From NCBI RefSeq assembly GCF_017303215.1, contig NZ_JAEMWU010000001.1:1550001-1614000 (forward strand): a stretch of 64,000 nt of DNA, written 5' to 3'. A program made the position numbers and the translations under genes. The DNA is from Microbacterium esteraromaticum (GTDB lineage Bacteria > Actinomycetota > Actinomycetes > Actinomycetales > Microbacteriaceae). Numbering within the stretch: the stretch's first letter is position 1; the number at the start of each line of letters is the position of its first letter. This document shows, one piece after another, positions 7,456 through 15,307 of this stretch. Under the pieces are notes generated by a model. It did not search any database, was not told where the DNA came from, and saw nothing but the letters and a program-made list of their open reading frames with translations.

Positions 7456-10407
7456 ATGCCAGCACGAGTCCATGCCATCGCCGTCGTGCGCACCGGAGAA
7501 TCCGCCAGCGCACAGCTACTGCACACCCTGGATGCGATCCGCGACCAGACCACCCGCCCGACCGCTGTGACCGTTGTGGTCCTGGGGGACGGCTCCGCCG
7601 TGCGCGCAGCATCCGGACTCGGCGACATCGTCGAGAGCGTGATCGAGGCGCGCCCCACGACCACGTACGCCGAGGCTGTCGCGCTCGCCGGGCCTCGCAT
7701 CGCCGAGGGGGCCGCTGTGTGGCTGCTCGCGCAGGACACCGCTCCCCGCCGCAACGCACTCCAGCTTCTGATCGGCGCCCTGGAGCGCTCGCCGTCCGCT
7801 GCGATCGCCGCGCCCAAGCTCGTCCGCCAGGATGACGACCGCGAGATTCAGTCCCTCGGGGTCAGCATGACCCGTTTCGGGCGCTCGGTCGAGCTGACCG
7901 CGGGCGAGCTCGACCAAGGCCAGCACGACGCCACTGAAGACGCCCTTGGCGCGGACGTCCGCGGCATGCTCATTCGGGCCGAGGCCCCGGCCGTGCTGCG
8001 ACCGGATGTCGCGCTCCGAGGCGCTGATGAGGGGCTTGACCTGGGCGTGCGCGCCCGACTCGGCGGCGCACGTGTCGTGCTCGTTCCGAAAGCCAGGGTT
8101 GGCGTCCGCCCGCACGGCCCCGCTGCCCTGCCGCGCAGTGCCGTCAGCCGCGCGTGGGCCACCCGGCGTGCGCAGCTACACCGGCGTCTTGCGTACGCGC
8201 CGGCACTCGCGGTGCCGCTGCACTGGATGAGTCTGCTGCCGCTCGCGCTGTGGCGCTCGATCCTGCACCTGATCGGCAAGCGTCCCGGCGACGTGGCCCC
8301 GGAGTGGGGTGCCGCTCTGGCCGCCATGGTGGCGTTCGGAGGCGTCTTCCGTTCGCGCTCCGCCATCCGCTCGTTCCGTCGCGGGTCATGGGCATCTATC
8401 GCGCCGTTGCGCGTCACTCACGATCAGCTGCGTCAACGTCTCGACGACGGACATGGCAGCGAACGCGGCGCGGTCAGTGAGCTTCGGTTCTTCGGCGGTG
8501 GTGCCTGGGTTGTGCTCGGGGCCCTGCTGGTGAGCCTCGTCGTGTTCGTTCCGATGCTCGCCTGGCCCGCGATCGGCGGCGGCGGGTTGCTGCCGATGCG
8601 CGATACCGTGGCAGCGCTGTGGTCGGACACCGCGTGGGGGCTCCGCGACCTCGGCCTCGGCGTGGTCGGCCCCGCCGACCCGTTCACCGCCGTGCTCGCA
8701 CTGCTCGGCTCGCTGTGGCCGGGATCGCCGTCCTACGCGCTCGTGCTGCTCTGGTTGCTGGCCCTGCCGCTGGCTGTGCTCGGCGGCTGGTTCGCCGCCA
8801 CCCGTGTCACCGATCGTTCAGGTCTGCGGATTCTCGGGGGAGTCCTGTGGGCGCTGGCGCCGACCTTCCTCGACGCGCTGGTGCAGGGGCGGCCGGCCGC
8901 CGTCCTGCTGCACCTGCTGCTGCCCTGGGTCTTCCACACCGCCTCAGTCGCACACCGTTCCTGGGGGGCATCCGGCGCAGCATCCCTGCTCATCGCCGCG
9001 GCGCTCGCGTGCGCACCATCGCTCGCCCCCGCGTTGGTGCTGCTGTGGGCCGTGGCGCTCATCTTCGCATTCTCGCTCCGGCGCCTGCGTGCAGCGGCTC
9101 GCTTGGCGTGGTTGCTCGTGCCCACCGTCATCATGTTCGCGCCGCTGATCATCTGGCAGATCCGTCAGGGCGACCCGTGGGCGCTGCTCGCCGATCCCGC
9201 CGTGGTGCGCGTGCTCGATCAGGTCGGTGCGGATTCCGCCGGACGCGCAGCGATCGCCGGTGGCTTCCCGACTGCCGACCTGGCCGGCTGGGAGTGGTTC
9301 ATCGGTGCCGAGATGGCGGTCTGGGCGCCGTTGCTCTTGGCCCCGGTCGCGGTCCTCGCCCTGGCCTCCGCGCTGTCGCCGCGCTGGCGCGCGGGATACG
9401 CGTTGCTGCTCGTCGCCGTACTGGGAACCGCGACCGCCATGATTTCGGTCGGCGTGGTCGTGTCGTTCGTACACGGAAGTGGGGTTGCGCTGTGGCCCGG
9501 AAGCGGCCTGAGCCTCGCCTGGCTCGGAGTGGTGGGCGCGGCACTGATCACCCTCGACACGGTCGTCGCGCTCGCACCGTTGCGCATCGGCGCGGCTCTC
9601 GTCGCGGGTCTCGGCGTCGCGGCGTGCGCACTTCCCGCACTGCTCGCGGTCAACACCGGGCACAGCGAGGTACGCAACGCTTCGCCCAGCACCCTGCCGG
9701 CTCTCGTCGCGGCTCAAGCCACCAGCGAACCAGACCGTGCCACCCTGGTGATCACTCCGCAGAACGACGGATCGCTTGCCGCGCAGGTCATCTGGGGAGC
9801 CAGCGCCACGCTTGGCGCGCAGACCACCATGCTGAGCACCGCTACGCAGCCACCTGCAGGCAGCGTCGCTCAGGACGCCGTCGACCTGGTCTCGGCGCGT
9901 GACTTCGACGCCGCGGCGGCGCTCGCCGAAGAGGCGATCAGCTTCGTGCTGCTCGAGCAGGAACCCGGCGCGAATGATATCGCGCACGGCATGCACGACG
10001 ACGCCGTCGAGGCCATCGACGAACGTACGGGGTTTGTGAAGGCCGGTGAGACGGCACACGGCGTGCTCTGGAGCATCGACGTCCCGATTGCGGAGCGCAC
10101 CCGCGCAGACGCAACACAACAGAGTATCGCCCGGGTCGTCGGCATCGCGCAGATCATCGTCGTGTTCGCAGCTCTACTGCTGGCGATTCCGACGCGTGCG
10201 TCTCGGCGCGCGGCGAGAGCCCGATCCCGCGTCGTCGGACGCGCTCCAGACGAGCCGCCGCTACCGCCCCGGCGGCGATGGCGGGAAGAAGAGCCGTACA
10301 CAGGGCAGGTCACCGTCGCACCGCAGTCATCGGCACCGCAGCCGTCGGCACCGGACGGTGCGGCCGCGTTGGCAGAACCCGACATCGACGCGGAGGAACG
10401 ACGATGA
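7456..10407 (+). CDS. Large polytopic glycosyltransferase
   Basis: A 983-residue protein. Residues 1-230 form a GT2-like domain (HAIAVVRTGE, a nucleotide-sugar-binding core, then VWLLAQDTAPRRNAL in place of a textbook DxD). About twelve to thirteen membrane helices follow between roughly residues 250 and 930, with an extracytoplasmic region at about 735-860. The tail is basic and Pro-rich. It is typical of an actinobacterial family encoded next to whiB2 and a DUF5719 protein; the donor and product are not established. TAGGCT (7440-7445) lies ten bases before the ATG, so the leader is at most a few bases. The downstream gene overlaps its stop by four bases. Confidence 0.75.
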   Translation: MPARVHAIAVVRTGESASAQLLHTLDAIRDQTTRPTAVTVVVLGDGSAVRAASGLGDIVESVIEARPTTTYAEAVALAGPRIAEGAAVWLLAQDTAPRRNALQLLIGALERSPSAAIAAPKLVRQDDDREIQSLGVSMTRFGRSVELTAGELDQGQHDATEDALGADVRGMLIRAEAPAVLRPDVALRGADEGLDLGVRARLGGARVVLVPKARVGVRPHGPAALPRSAVSRAWATRRAQLHRRLAYAPALAVPLHWMSLLPLALWRSILHLIGKRPGDVAPEWGAALAAMVAFGGVFRSRSAIRSFRRGSWASIAPLRVTHDQLRQRLDDGHGSERGAVSELRFFGGGAWVVLGALLVSLVVFVPMLAWPAIGGGGLLPMRDTVAALWSDTAWGLRDLGLGVVGPADPFTAVLALLGSLWPGSPSYALVLLWLLALPLAVLGGWFAATRVTDRSGLRILGGVLWALAPTFLDALVQGRPAAVLLHLLLPWVFHTASVAHRSWGASGAASLLIAAALACAPSLAPALVLLWAVALIFAFSLRRLRAAARLAWLLVPTVIMFAPLIIWQIRQGDPWALLADPAVVRVLDQVGADSAGRAAIAGGFPTADLAGWEWFIGAEMAVWAPLLLAPVAVLALASALSPRWRAGYALLLVAVLGTATAMISVGVVVSFVHGSGVALWPGSGLSLAWLGVVGAALITLDTVVALAPLRIGAALVAGLGVAACALPALLAVNTGHSEVRNASPSTLPALVAAQATSEPDRATLVITPQNDGSLAAQVIWGASATLGAQTTMLSTATQPPAGSVAQDAVDLVSARDFDAAAALAEEAISFVLLEQEPGANDIAHGMHDDAVEAIDERTGFVKAGETAHGVLWSIDVPIAERTRADATQQSIARVVGIAQIIVVFAALLLAIPTRASRRAARARSRVVGRAPDEPPLPPRRRWREEEPYTGQVTVAPQSSAPQPSAPDGAAALAEPDIDAEERR

Positions 10408-11783
10408 AGCAGCGCACGCTGAGACTCGCGGCGACGGGCGCACGCGTTGCGACGGGGGCGGCTGTGGCCGTCGCCTGTGTGATCGGTGTCATCGCAGCCG
10501 TTGCGGCACCCTGGCCGAGCCTGCACAATGAACCCGCCACGACGATCGTGACGCCCGTGCCCGGCGACACCACGCTGGTGTGCAATGGGTCGTTCCGCGC
10601 GCTCGGGAGGGAATCCGGGCAGGCAGACCTGATGGTGTCGGCCGGCCTGCCCGACCTGGTTGTCGATGCGCAGCAGGATGCGGTCGATACTGATCCGCTG
10701 CGCATGCCAGAAATCGTCGGTGGCGAAGGAGCGCAGGCGGTGACCGCTCGCGTTCAGGACCGCGATGTTCCGCTGGTGGCGGCGGGCGAGTCGATCCGCC
10801 TACAAGAGGACGACCTGCGCGGCTTCGCGGCCGCACCGTGCCGTCCGGCCGGAATGCGCCACTGGCTTGTCGGCGGAGACATCTCCACCGGCGCCTCCGA
10901 CATCATTCTGCTGAGCAATCCGGGCAGCGTTCCCGCGACCGTCGACTTCACCGTCTACGGCGTGCAGCGCGCGACCTCGACCACGATCGTGCCGCCGCTC
11001 ACTCAGATCGGTCTGCCACTGGCATCCGTCGCGTCGGGACAGCAGCGCCCCGTCGTCGAAGTCGTGTCCACCGGTGCCCCGGTGCGTGCGACGCTGCAGT
11101 CGGCGCTCACCCGCACGCTGGAGCCCGCCGGAATCGACCTGCAGGACGGCCTCGGCGCTCCGCAGTCGCAATTGACGATCGTCGGAGTGCGCGCCGTGCC
11201 CGACGCCACCGGCGACGACGCCACCGGCGTCGTGCTGCGGATACTCGCTCCCGACGACGAAGCGCAGGCGACTGTACGCGTGTACGCCGAAGGAGCCGTC
11301 GCGGCGAGTGATGAGTACACTGTCGACCTCTCCGCGGGCATTCCCAACGAGATCGCCCTGACGAACCTGCCTGGCGGTGCCTACGACATCCACATCGAGG
11401 CCACGGAGCCCGTCGTAGCGGCTGCGCGGCAGACCCAGCGGTCGGGCCGACACCAGGACTTCTCGTGGATGCTGCCCGCGCCGCGTCTACAGGGCGACGT
11501 GATGTTCGAGGTGCCGCGCGGGGCGCCCGGGGTCCTGTTCCTGCGGAACGCGGAGGCCGAATCGGTGACGGTCACAGTGGAGGGGGCTGACGATCCCACG
11601 ATCGAGCTCGCTGCCAACGGCACCGCAACGGTTCCGTTGAACGCCGGGTCCTACACGCTGAAAGCACCCTCGGCGGTGCACGTCGCTGTGAGCCTGCTCA
11701 GCGAGTCCGATGAACCGGCGATCGCGGGATGGCCCCTGTGGTCACCGCCGGCGACGCAGCAGCCGATCATCGTGCACCACTGA
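10404..11783 (+). CDS. DUF5719 family exported protein
   Basis: A 459-residue protein with one N-terminal membrane helix (about residues 13-36). The remainder is extracytoplasmic and rich in beta-strands, Thr and Val, with repeated Ig-like stretches (for example ILLSNPGSVPATVDFTVYG and FLRNAEAESVTVTVEGA). It starts within the stop of the membrane glycosyltransferase (ATGA), which suggests a fixed stoichiometric partnership, perhaps as its extracellular partner or receptor. Its own 3' end lies in a 16-base triplicate repeat. No catalytic motif is visible and the function is unknown. Confidence 0.75.
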   Translation: MKQRTLRLAATGARVATGAAVAVACVIGVIAAVAAPWPSLHNEPATTIVTPVPGDTTLVCNGSFRALGRESGQADLMVSAGLPDLVVDAQQDAVDTDPLRMPEIVGGEGAQAVTARVQDRDVPLVAAGESIRLQEDDLRGFAAAPCRPAGMRHWLVGGDISTGASDIILLSNPGSVPATVDFTVYGVQRATSTTIVPPLTQIGLPLASVASGQQRPVVEVVSTGAPVRATLQSALTRTLEPAGIDLQDGLGAPQSQLTIVGVRAVPDATGDDATGVVLRILAPDDEAQATVRVYAEGAVAASDEYTVDLSAGIPNEIALTNLPGGAYDIHIEATEPVVAAARQTQRSGRHQDFSWMLPAPRLQGDVMFEVPRGAPGVLFLRNAEAESVTVTVEGADDPTIELAANGTATVPLNAGSYTLKAPSAVHVAVSLLSESDEPAIAGWPLWSPPATQQPIIVHH

Positions 11784-11815
11784 CATCGTGCACCACTGAC
11801 CTCGTGCACCACTGA
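11769..11815 (+). repeat. Three tandem 16-base repeats at the end of the DUF5719 gene
   Basis: Copies start at 11769, 11785 and 11801 with the core TCGTGCACCACTGA. The first copy encodes the last residues and stop (IVHH-stop); the other two repeat the same bases after the stop. Each contains the palindrome GTGCAC. It looks like slippage duplication of the gene end, and no role is evident. Confidence 0.9.
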
Positions 11816-11829
11816 GTTCGGAGGGCTGA

Positions 11830-12255
11830 TCAGTGATCGCGACTGTCGGGGCCGAGCTCCCAGGGCTCGCGACCGATGTACTCCGCGGCGGCGTGAAACA
11901 CGGCGCTTTCGATCGCCATCCGGCGGTGCAGCGCGTCGTCGTGCCCCTTGGGCAGCAACCGTTCGATGGGTACACGGTAGAGCGTCACCCGGCGGCCCAG
12001 ATGATCCACACGCCACAGTGGGATGCCGTCTCCGCGGTCGTGAGTGGGCATCGCGGCCATTTCGAAGCGCACGTCGCGCAGCTCCTCCCAGGAGCCGCGC
12101 AGGAACTCCACGGCACTGCCGACCGTGATCTCGAAGCGATCGAGACGGCCGTCGAGCGGAGGCAGGGGCGGACGCACCACCTCACTGCGCCCGAGGCGCC
12201 CGTGGCGGCCGTGGCGCGCACCGCGTCGGACGGGCGTCTGGCGAGAGCGGGGCAT
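11830..12255 (-). CDS. Metallopeptidase-fold protein lacking HExxH (Rv3259-like)
   Basis: A 141-residue protein related to the minimal zincin family found beside whiB2 in actinobacteria. The core (FEITVGSAVEFLRGSWEELRDVRFEM, then WRVDHLGRRVTLYRVPIERL) fits the family. Where an active zincin shows HExxHxxG, this protein has VFHAAAEYIG: one His remains but the Glu and second His are absent, so peptidase activity is doubtful. It lies divergent from the DUF3499 gene, as in mycobacteria. A TAGACT -10 (12267-12262) six bases from the ATG indicates a leaderless mRNA. The basic N-terminus (about 25 residues) is an extension. Confidence 0.75.
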   Translation of the reverse strand: MPRSRQTPVRRGARHGRHGRLGRSEVVRPPLPPLDGRLDRFEITVGSAVEFLRGSWEELRDVRFEMAAMPTHDRGDGIPLWRVDHLGRRVTLYRVPIERLLPKGHDDALHRRMAIESAVFHAAAEYIGREPWELGPDSRDH

Positions 12256-12322
12256 CCCGAAAGTCTAGGCCGTGCCGCGCGCCCGCGGGTGAACGTCTGC
12301 GCTCAGCCCTACGCTGAGGGGG
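12256..12322. promoter_or_regulatory. Divergent leaderless promoters, Rv3259-like / DUF3499
   Basis: On the minus strand TAGACT (12267-12262) is six bases from the ATG at 12255. On the plus strand TACGCT (12310-12315) is seven bases from the ATG at 12323. Neither gene has a Shine-Dalgarno. Confidence 0.55.
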
Positions 12323-12547
12323 ATGAACGACAGCTTCGATGTGCACGAGCGGCTCTGCTCGAAGGTGGCGTGCGCGCGTGAAGCCGCAGCGACGCTGACC
12401 TATGACTACGGCGATCAGATGGCCGCGCTCGGTCCACTCGGCCCGGCTGGCGATCCGCACGCCCACGATCTCTGCGCACAGCACGCCGATCGACTTTCGG
12501 TTCCGGCCGGGTGGCTGGTCGTGCGGCACGCGACGCTGCGCGGCTGA
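12323..12547 (+). CDS. DUF3499 family small cysteine-rich protein
   Basis: A 74-residue protein that matches the actinobacterial DUF3499 pattern: RLCSKVACAREAAATLTYDYG at the N-terminus, then DPHAHDLCAQHADRLSVPAGW. Cys12, Cys17 and the later Cys-x2-His could form a small zinc site. The function is unknown. It corresponds to the mycobacterial Rv3258c position between the Rv3259 and manB/manA genes. It ends 12 bases from the convergent RDD gene. Confidence 0.85.
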   Translation: MNDSFDVHERLCSKVACAREAAATLTYDYGDQMAALGPLGPAGDPHAHDLCAQHADRLSVPAGWLVVRHATLRG

Positions 12548-12559
12548 ACGTCCGATCGG

Positions 12560-13369
12560 TCAGACGCGGATCCGCGTCCGGCTCAGGTGCTCGGCACGGT
12601 CATCGGAGAGCGTCAGCGCCCGGCGCTCACGCTCGCGCCGCAGCACCGTGACCGCACGCAGCATCTCTTCGGGCCCCGCATCCGGGACGGGGGAGATGAA
12701 CGGCGCGGCCTCGGCCGCCAGCTCCCGGCCCACGCTGAGCCGCGCAGCCGGCGAGAGCCGGTCGGCGTTGACGAGGAACTGCGAGATCCGCCGGGCCAGA
12801 CGGTCCGGCATCCGCGCGACGTCCGCGACCGTCGCCCACCCGGTGAGCGACGGCGGCAAGACGGGCTCTTGCTGCACCAGGTGTGGTGTGCGCACGCGTT
12901 GCGAGTACGTGCCGGCAACGAGATCACCAAGGCGTTGCGAACGTGCCGTGAGTGCGCCCGTGATGACGGCGATGCCGCCGACCGTGATGTAGATCTCCAG
13001 CACGCCGAGCAGAGCCCGGATGAACGTGTGCCGGAACGTGATCGCGCCGCCGTCGATGCGCACGATGCGGCCCCCGACAGCGAGCTTGCCCAGGCTGCGG
13101 CCACGGGTCGCCATCTCGACGGTGATCGGCAGCACGAGAAAACTGACGACAGCGGCCCAGATGGACAGGATCCGAGCGGTGTGCTCGTCCAGGACCCCCA
13201 GCGTCAGCAGCCACACCTGCACCAGGATGAACCCGGTGAACACGGCGAAGCCGAACAGCATGTCGATCAGCGCGCCCGCCGCACGCAACACGAACCCCAC
13301 CGGCTGCACATCGATGGCGACGGCCTCTCCAGACAGGATCTCCTGTTCATCGGCGATCTCGGCAGACAT
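12560..13369 (-). CDS. RDD family membrane protein
   Basis: A 269-residue protein. The RDD domain has its conserved Arg in helix one (VLRAAGALIDMLFGFAVF) and the later TRGRSLGKLAVGGRIVRIDG segment, with three to four membrane helices up to about residue 150. A cytoplasmic tail of about 110 residues rich in Arg/Glu follows, predicted helical. RDD proteins have been linked to transport or stress, but no substrate can be assigned. It is divergent from the SpoIIM-like gene, a pairing common in actinobacteria next to DUF58/MoxR genes. The start codon nearly abuts a shared palindromic -10 region. Confidence 0.85.
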   Translation of the reverse strand: MSAEIADEQEILSGEAVAIDVQPVGFVLRAAGALIDMLFGFAVFTGFILVQVWLLTLGVLDEHTARILSIWAAVVSFLVLPITVEMATRGRSLGKLAVGGRIVRIDGGAITFRHTFIRALLGVLEIYITVGGIAVITGALTARSQRLGDLVAGTYSQRVRTPHLVQQEPVLPPSLTGWATVADVARMPDRLARRISQFLVNADRLSPAARLSVGRELAAEAAPFISPVPDAGPEEMLRAVTVLRRERERRALTLSDDRAEHLSRTRIRV

Positions 13370-13385
13370 GAGTACAGTAAATCAG
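13370..13385. promoter_or_regulatory. Overlapping divergent -10 sequences (RDD / SpoIIM)
   Basis: GTACAGTA (13372-13379) reads TACAGT on the plus strand (13373-13378, 7 bases from the GTG at 13386) and TACTGT on the minus strand (13379-13374, 4 bases from the ATG at 13369). The two -10 hexamers share five bases. Confidence 0.4.
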
Positions 13386-14375
13386 GTGGATGCTGATGCT
13401 CTTGCCGACGCACGCCGCCCCGAGTGGGAACGGCTTGATGAACTCAGCCGACGGCGCCGGTTGTCCGGCGCTGAAGTCGATGAGTTGATCGTGCGCTATC
13501 GGGCGGCATCCGCCGACCTCGCCGAACTCAAGACCTCGGTGGGCACCTCCCCACAGGGCGACTACCTCTCGACCATCCTCGCGACCGCCCGGCTACGCTT
13601 CACCGGCGCCGGCGACAACGTGATCGCCCAGGCGACACGGTTCTTCACTCGGCAGCTGCCCGCGGCCCTGTACCGGATCCGTTGGACCACCGGTGTCATT
13701 GCGGTGCTTTTCGTCCTGATCGGAGCCCTGACCGCGGCATGGATCGCGTCCGACCCGTCGCGCATCGCCGCACTCGGGGCGCCCGAGGTGCTGCAGCAGT
13801 ACGCCGAGGAGGACTTCGTCGAGTACTACGAGCCCATGGCATCCTTCGCAGGCATGGTGTGGTTCAACAATGCGTGGATCGCCATGCAGTGCGTACTCTT
13901 CGGCGTCACCGGCCTGTGGCCCATCTGGATGCTGGTGCAGAACGCTGTCGGGCTGGGTGTCGCCGCGGCAGTGATGGCGGCCTACGGCCACCTCGACACC
14001 ATGATCTTGCACATCCTGCCGCACGGCCTGTTGGAGCTGACGGCGATCTTCGTGGCCGCTGCTGCGGGACTGCACGTGTTCTGGGCGTGGGCCGTCCCCG
14101 GCCCTCGCTCGCGTGGACGCGCGCTCGCGTCCGAGGGACGCGCACTGGCGACGGTCGCCATGGGCCTGATCTTCGTGCTGCTGCTGTCGGGGCTCGTCGA
14201 GGGATTCATCACCGGCTCGGCGCTGCCGTGGCCGGTGAAGATCGGGATCGGAGCACTAGCGCTGGCTGTCTTCCTGGTCTACATGCTCGTCATCGGGCGG
14301 CGTGCCGCCCGCCAGGGTGAGAGCGGCGACCTCGTCGAGTACGAAGCCGGCACTCCCACTCTGACAGCCGGGTAG
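13386..14375 (+). CDS. Stage II sporulation protein M (SpoIIM) family membrane protein
   Basis: A 329-residue protein with an N-terminal cytoplasmic helical part (about residues 1-100, with RLDELSRRRRLSGAEVDELIVRYR) and about six to seven membrane helices containing the SpoIIM signature (WFNNAWIAMQCVLFGVTGLWPIWMLVQNAVGLG, HGLLELTAIFVAAAAG). The GTG at 13386 is preferred to the ATG at 13368 because it follows a -10 by seven bases and gives the usual N-terminus VDADALADARRPEW. In non-sporulating actinobacteria these proteins accompany RDD, DUF58 and MoxR genes and may form a membrane complex. Its function there is undetermined. Confidence 0.85.
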   Translation: MDADALADARRPEWERLDELSRRRRLSGAEVDELIVRYRAASADLAELKTSVGTSPQGDYLSTILATARLRFTGAGDNVIAQATRFFTRQLPAALYRIRWTTGVIAVLFVLIGALTAAWIASDPSRIAALGAPEVLQQYAEEDFVEYYEPMASFAGMVWFNNAWIAMQCVLFGVTGLWPIWMLVQNAVGLGVAAAVMAAYGHLDTMILHILPHGLLELTAIFVAAAAGLHVFWAWAVPGPRSRGRALASEGRALATVAMGLIFVLLLSGLVEGFITGSALPWPVKIGIGALALAVFLVYMLVIGRRAARQGESGDLVEYEAGTPTLTAG

Positions 14376-14384
14376 CGCTTCCGA

Positions 14385-15173
14385 TCAGCGTCGGGCAGCG
14401 GCGTCCGTGCCATCGAACAGCGCACGGTAAGCGAAGCCGGCGAGCAGGGCACCGATGACGGGGAAGACCAGGAACACCCACAGTTGAACCAGCGCCTCGG
14501 GGCCACCGTAGATGGCTGCGGCGATCGAGCGAGCGGGGTTCACCGAGGTGTTGTCCACCGGGATCGAGATGAGGTGGATCAGGGTCAGTGCGAGACCGAT
14601 CGCGACTCCGGCGAAGGCCGTGCCGCGCTTCGGGTGCGTCGCACCGAGGATCACCAGCAGGAAGAACCCGGTCAGGATGACCTCGATGATCATGGCCGCG
14701 GGCATGCCGAAGCCGCTCGGTGAGAGGGCATCCCAGCCGTTGCTGGCAAATCCCGCGTCCTGCGCGGCCGGGAGCCAGCCCTGCGGTCCGAATAGCCCGA
14801 TCAGCGTCAGTGCTGTCGAGGCGATCACCCCGCCGACGATCTGCGCCACGATGTACGGGCCGACATCGCGCCACGGCGTGCGTCCCGCGGCGGCGGCTCC
14901 CAGCGTCACAGCCGGGTTGAAGTGCCCACCAGAGATCGGCCCGAAGGCGTACACGCCCACGAGCACGGTGAGCCCGAAGGCGAGGGCGATGGCGACGTAG
15001 ACGGCCGACTCGGTGCCCGGCTCGGTGAAATGGTTCGACGCGAATACGGCGGTGCCGACGCCGCCGAACACGAGCAGGAAGGTGCCGAAGCCCTCGGCGG
15101 CGAGGCGTGTTCCCAGCGGTGCGGTCAGTGGGCCACCCGGTTCGGGGGTGGCTTCAATCGAGGAATCGGTCAT
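14385..15173 (-). CDS. aqpZ: Aquaporin (AqpZ-like)
   Basis: A 262-residue MIP channel with six helices and both half-helix motifs: NPA at 86-88 (GGHFNPAVT) and NPA at 212-214 (SVNPARS). The residue after the second motif is Arg215, and His200 sits in LTLIHLIS as expected for the narrow selectivity filter of water-specific channels. This supports a water channel over a glycerol facilitator; such channels can also pass hydrogen peroxide. It lies immediately downstream of the catalase terminator, and it has an AAAGG ribosome site. It ends 9 bases from the convergent SpoIIM gene. Confidence 0.9.
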   Translation of the reverse strand: MTDSSIEATPEPGGPLTAPLGTRLAAEGFGTFLLVFGGVGTAVFASNHFTEPGTESAVYVAIALAFGLTVLVGVYAFGPISGGHFNPAVTLGAAAAGRTPWRDVGPYIVAQIVGGVIASTALTLIGLFGPQGWLPAAQDAGFASNGWDALSPSGFGMPAAMIIEVILTGFFLLVILGATHPKRGTAFAGVAIGLALTLIHLISIPVDNTSVNPARSIAAAIYGGPEALVQLWVFLVFPVIGALLAGFAYRALFDGTDAAARR

Positions 15174-15260
15174 TGCCCTGGCCTTTCGTCGTCGAGCGGC
15201 GCGGCGCCGTCCGTGTTCCGATGATCCAGCATCCCGCGCGCGGGAACCGGGTACACACGC

Positions 15261-15297
15261 CGAAACCCCTCCATCGCGCGGCGACGGAGGGGTTTCG
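15261..15297 (-). terminator. Catalase terminator
   Basis: CGAAACCCCTCC (15261-15272) and GGAGGGGTTTCG (15286-15297) form a perfect 12-bp stem with a 13-base loop, just past the katA stop at 15308. Confidence 0.8.
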
Positions 15298-15307
15298 GAG
15301 GCGGATG

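Noticed and set aside
12563..12578. 16-base palindrome GACGCGGATCCGCGTC as a terminator between DUF3499 and RDD
   Set aside because: It lies in the coding end of the RDD gene, leaves no loop and has no T-tract. It is explained by Arg/Ile codons.
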